Part shown: piece after piece, positions 14,703 through 14,757 of the stretch
How the letters are laid out: each line of letters begins with the position of its first letter
Numbering within the stretch: the first letter of the stretch is position 1
Assembly (NCBI GenBank): GCA_964433675.1
Contig: CAYSSJ010000028.1
Coordinates: 1-14,757 of the forward strand
Direction: 5' to 3'
DNA length: 14,757 nucleotides
DNA from: CAYSSJ01 sp964433675
Lineage (GTDB): Bacteria > Cloacimonadota > Cloacimonadia > Cloacimonadales > TCS61
Made by a program: the position numbers and the translations under genes
Notes under the pieces: model-generated
The model's input: the letters and a program-made list of their open reading frames with translations, nothing else
Told to the model about the DNA's origin: nothing
Database searches by the model: none

Positions 14703-14757
14703 AACTTGTCACACTGAGTAGCTTCGGCGTAAGCCGGAGCGTATCGAAGTGTGAGTT
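14703..14757 (+). repeat. REP-like palindromic core, copy C (reaches the window edge)
   Basis: These 55 bases are identical to 14291-14345 and in the same orientation, 412 bases downstream of copy B. The GTAG foot is at 14718-14721. The composite repeat probably continues past the end of the window. Confidence 0.75.

Noticed and set aside
14479..14712. Minus-strand open frame of 77 codons
   Set aside because: It covers the degenerate repeat pair and the copy C heptamer tract, with low-complexity Leu/Tyr/Ser sequence.
14131..14757. CRISPR array
   Set aside because: The repeats are short heptamers or octamers in direct tandem, without unique spacers of constant length, and there are no cas genes.

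Overview
The window reads as a chromosomal segment from an uncultivated, Gram-negative-type anaerobic bacterium. The evidence for an outer membrane is a lipoprotein, a signal-peptide protein and a beta-barrel-like protein ending in Phe. An N-acetyl-diaminopimelate deacetylase implies DAP/lysine synthesis, and dxs implies the MEP isoprenoid route. The style of the surface proteins and of the long intergenic repeats reminds me of Candidatus Cloacimonadota (WWE1). That is an impression, not a proof: there is no rRNA or other phylogenetic marker here. I found no transposase, phage gene, tRNA, rRNA or CRISPR array.

Layout. (1) 1-239 is a composite intergenic repeat (copy A). (2) 343-7344 is a tight plus-strand run of six housekeeping genes: queD, engB, dxs, mnmE, pgi and an M20 N-acetyl-DAP deacetylase. 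They are joined by overlaps of 4-8 nt or gaps of 2-47 nt, so they look like one operon. Their jobs are unrelated (deazapurine synthesis, ribosome assembly, isoprenoids, tRNA wobble modification, glycolysis, DAP/lysine). (3) 7339-7623 is a small acidic minus-strand protein whose stop overlaps the stop of the deacetylase. It diverges from (4) 7701-9808, a secreted protein of unknown function translationally coupled to a TatD-family hydrolase. (5) 9893-11764 on the minus strand is a soluble TPR-sensor histidine kinase with eight TPR units of exactly 40 residues and no response regulator nearby. (6) 12016-12795 is a lipoprotein, converging on (7) 12877-13968, an outer-membrane barrel-like protein, with a strong hairpin terminator between them. 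(8) 14131-14757 is gene-free repeat DNA: composite copy B, inverted relative to A, and part of a third copy, C.

The genes are mostly ordinary. The most unusual material is the intergenic DNA. Copies A and B are inverted with respect to each other and bracket the 14 kb of genes. They align at about 93% identity by hand count, with a single gap of exactly 7 nt. That gap equals the unit of a long heptanucleotide array whose unit sequence drifts along its length. In the middle of each copy sits an unchanged REP-like hairpin with a GTAG foot, next to a separate 8-nt tandem array. I see no convincing new enzymatic or defence system in the window.
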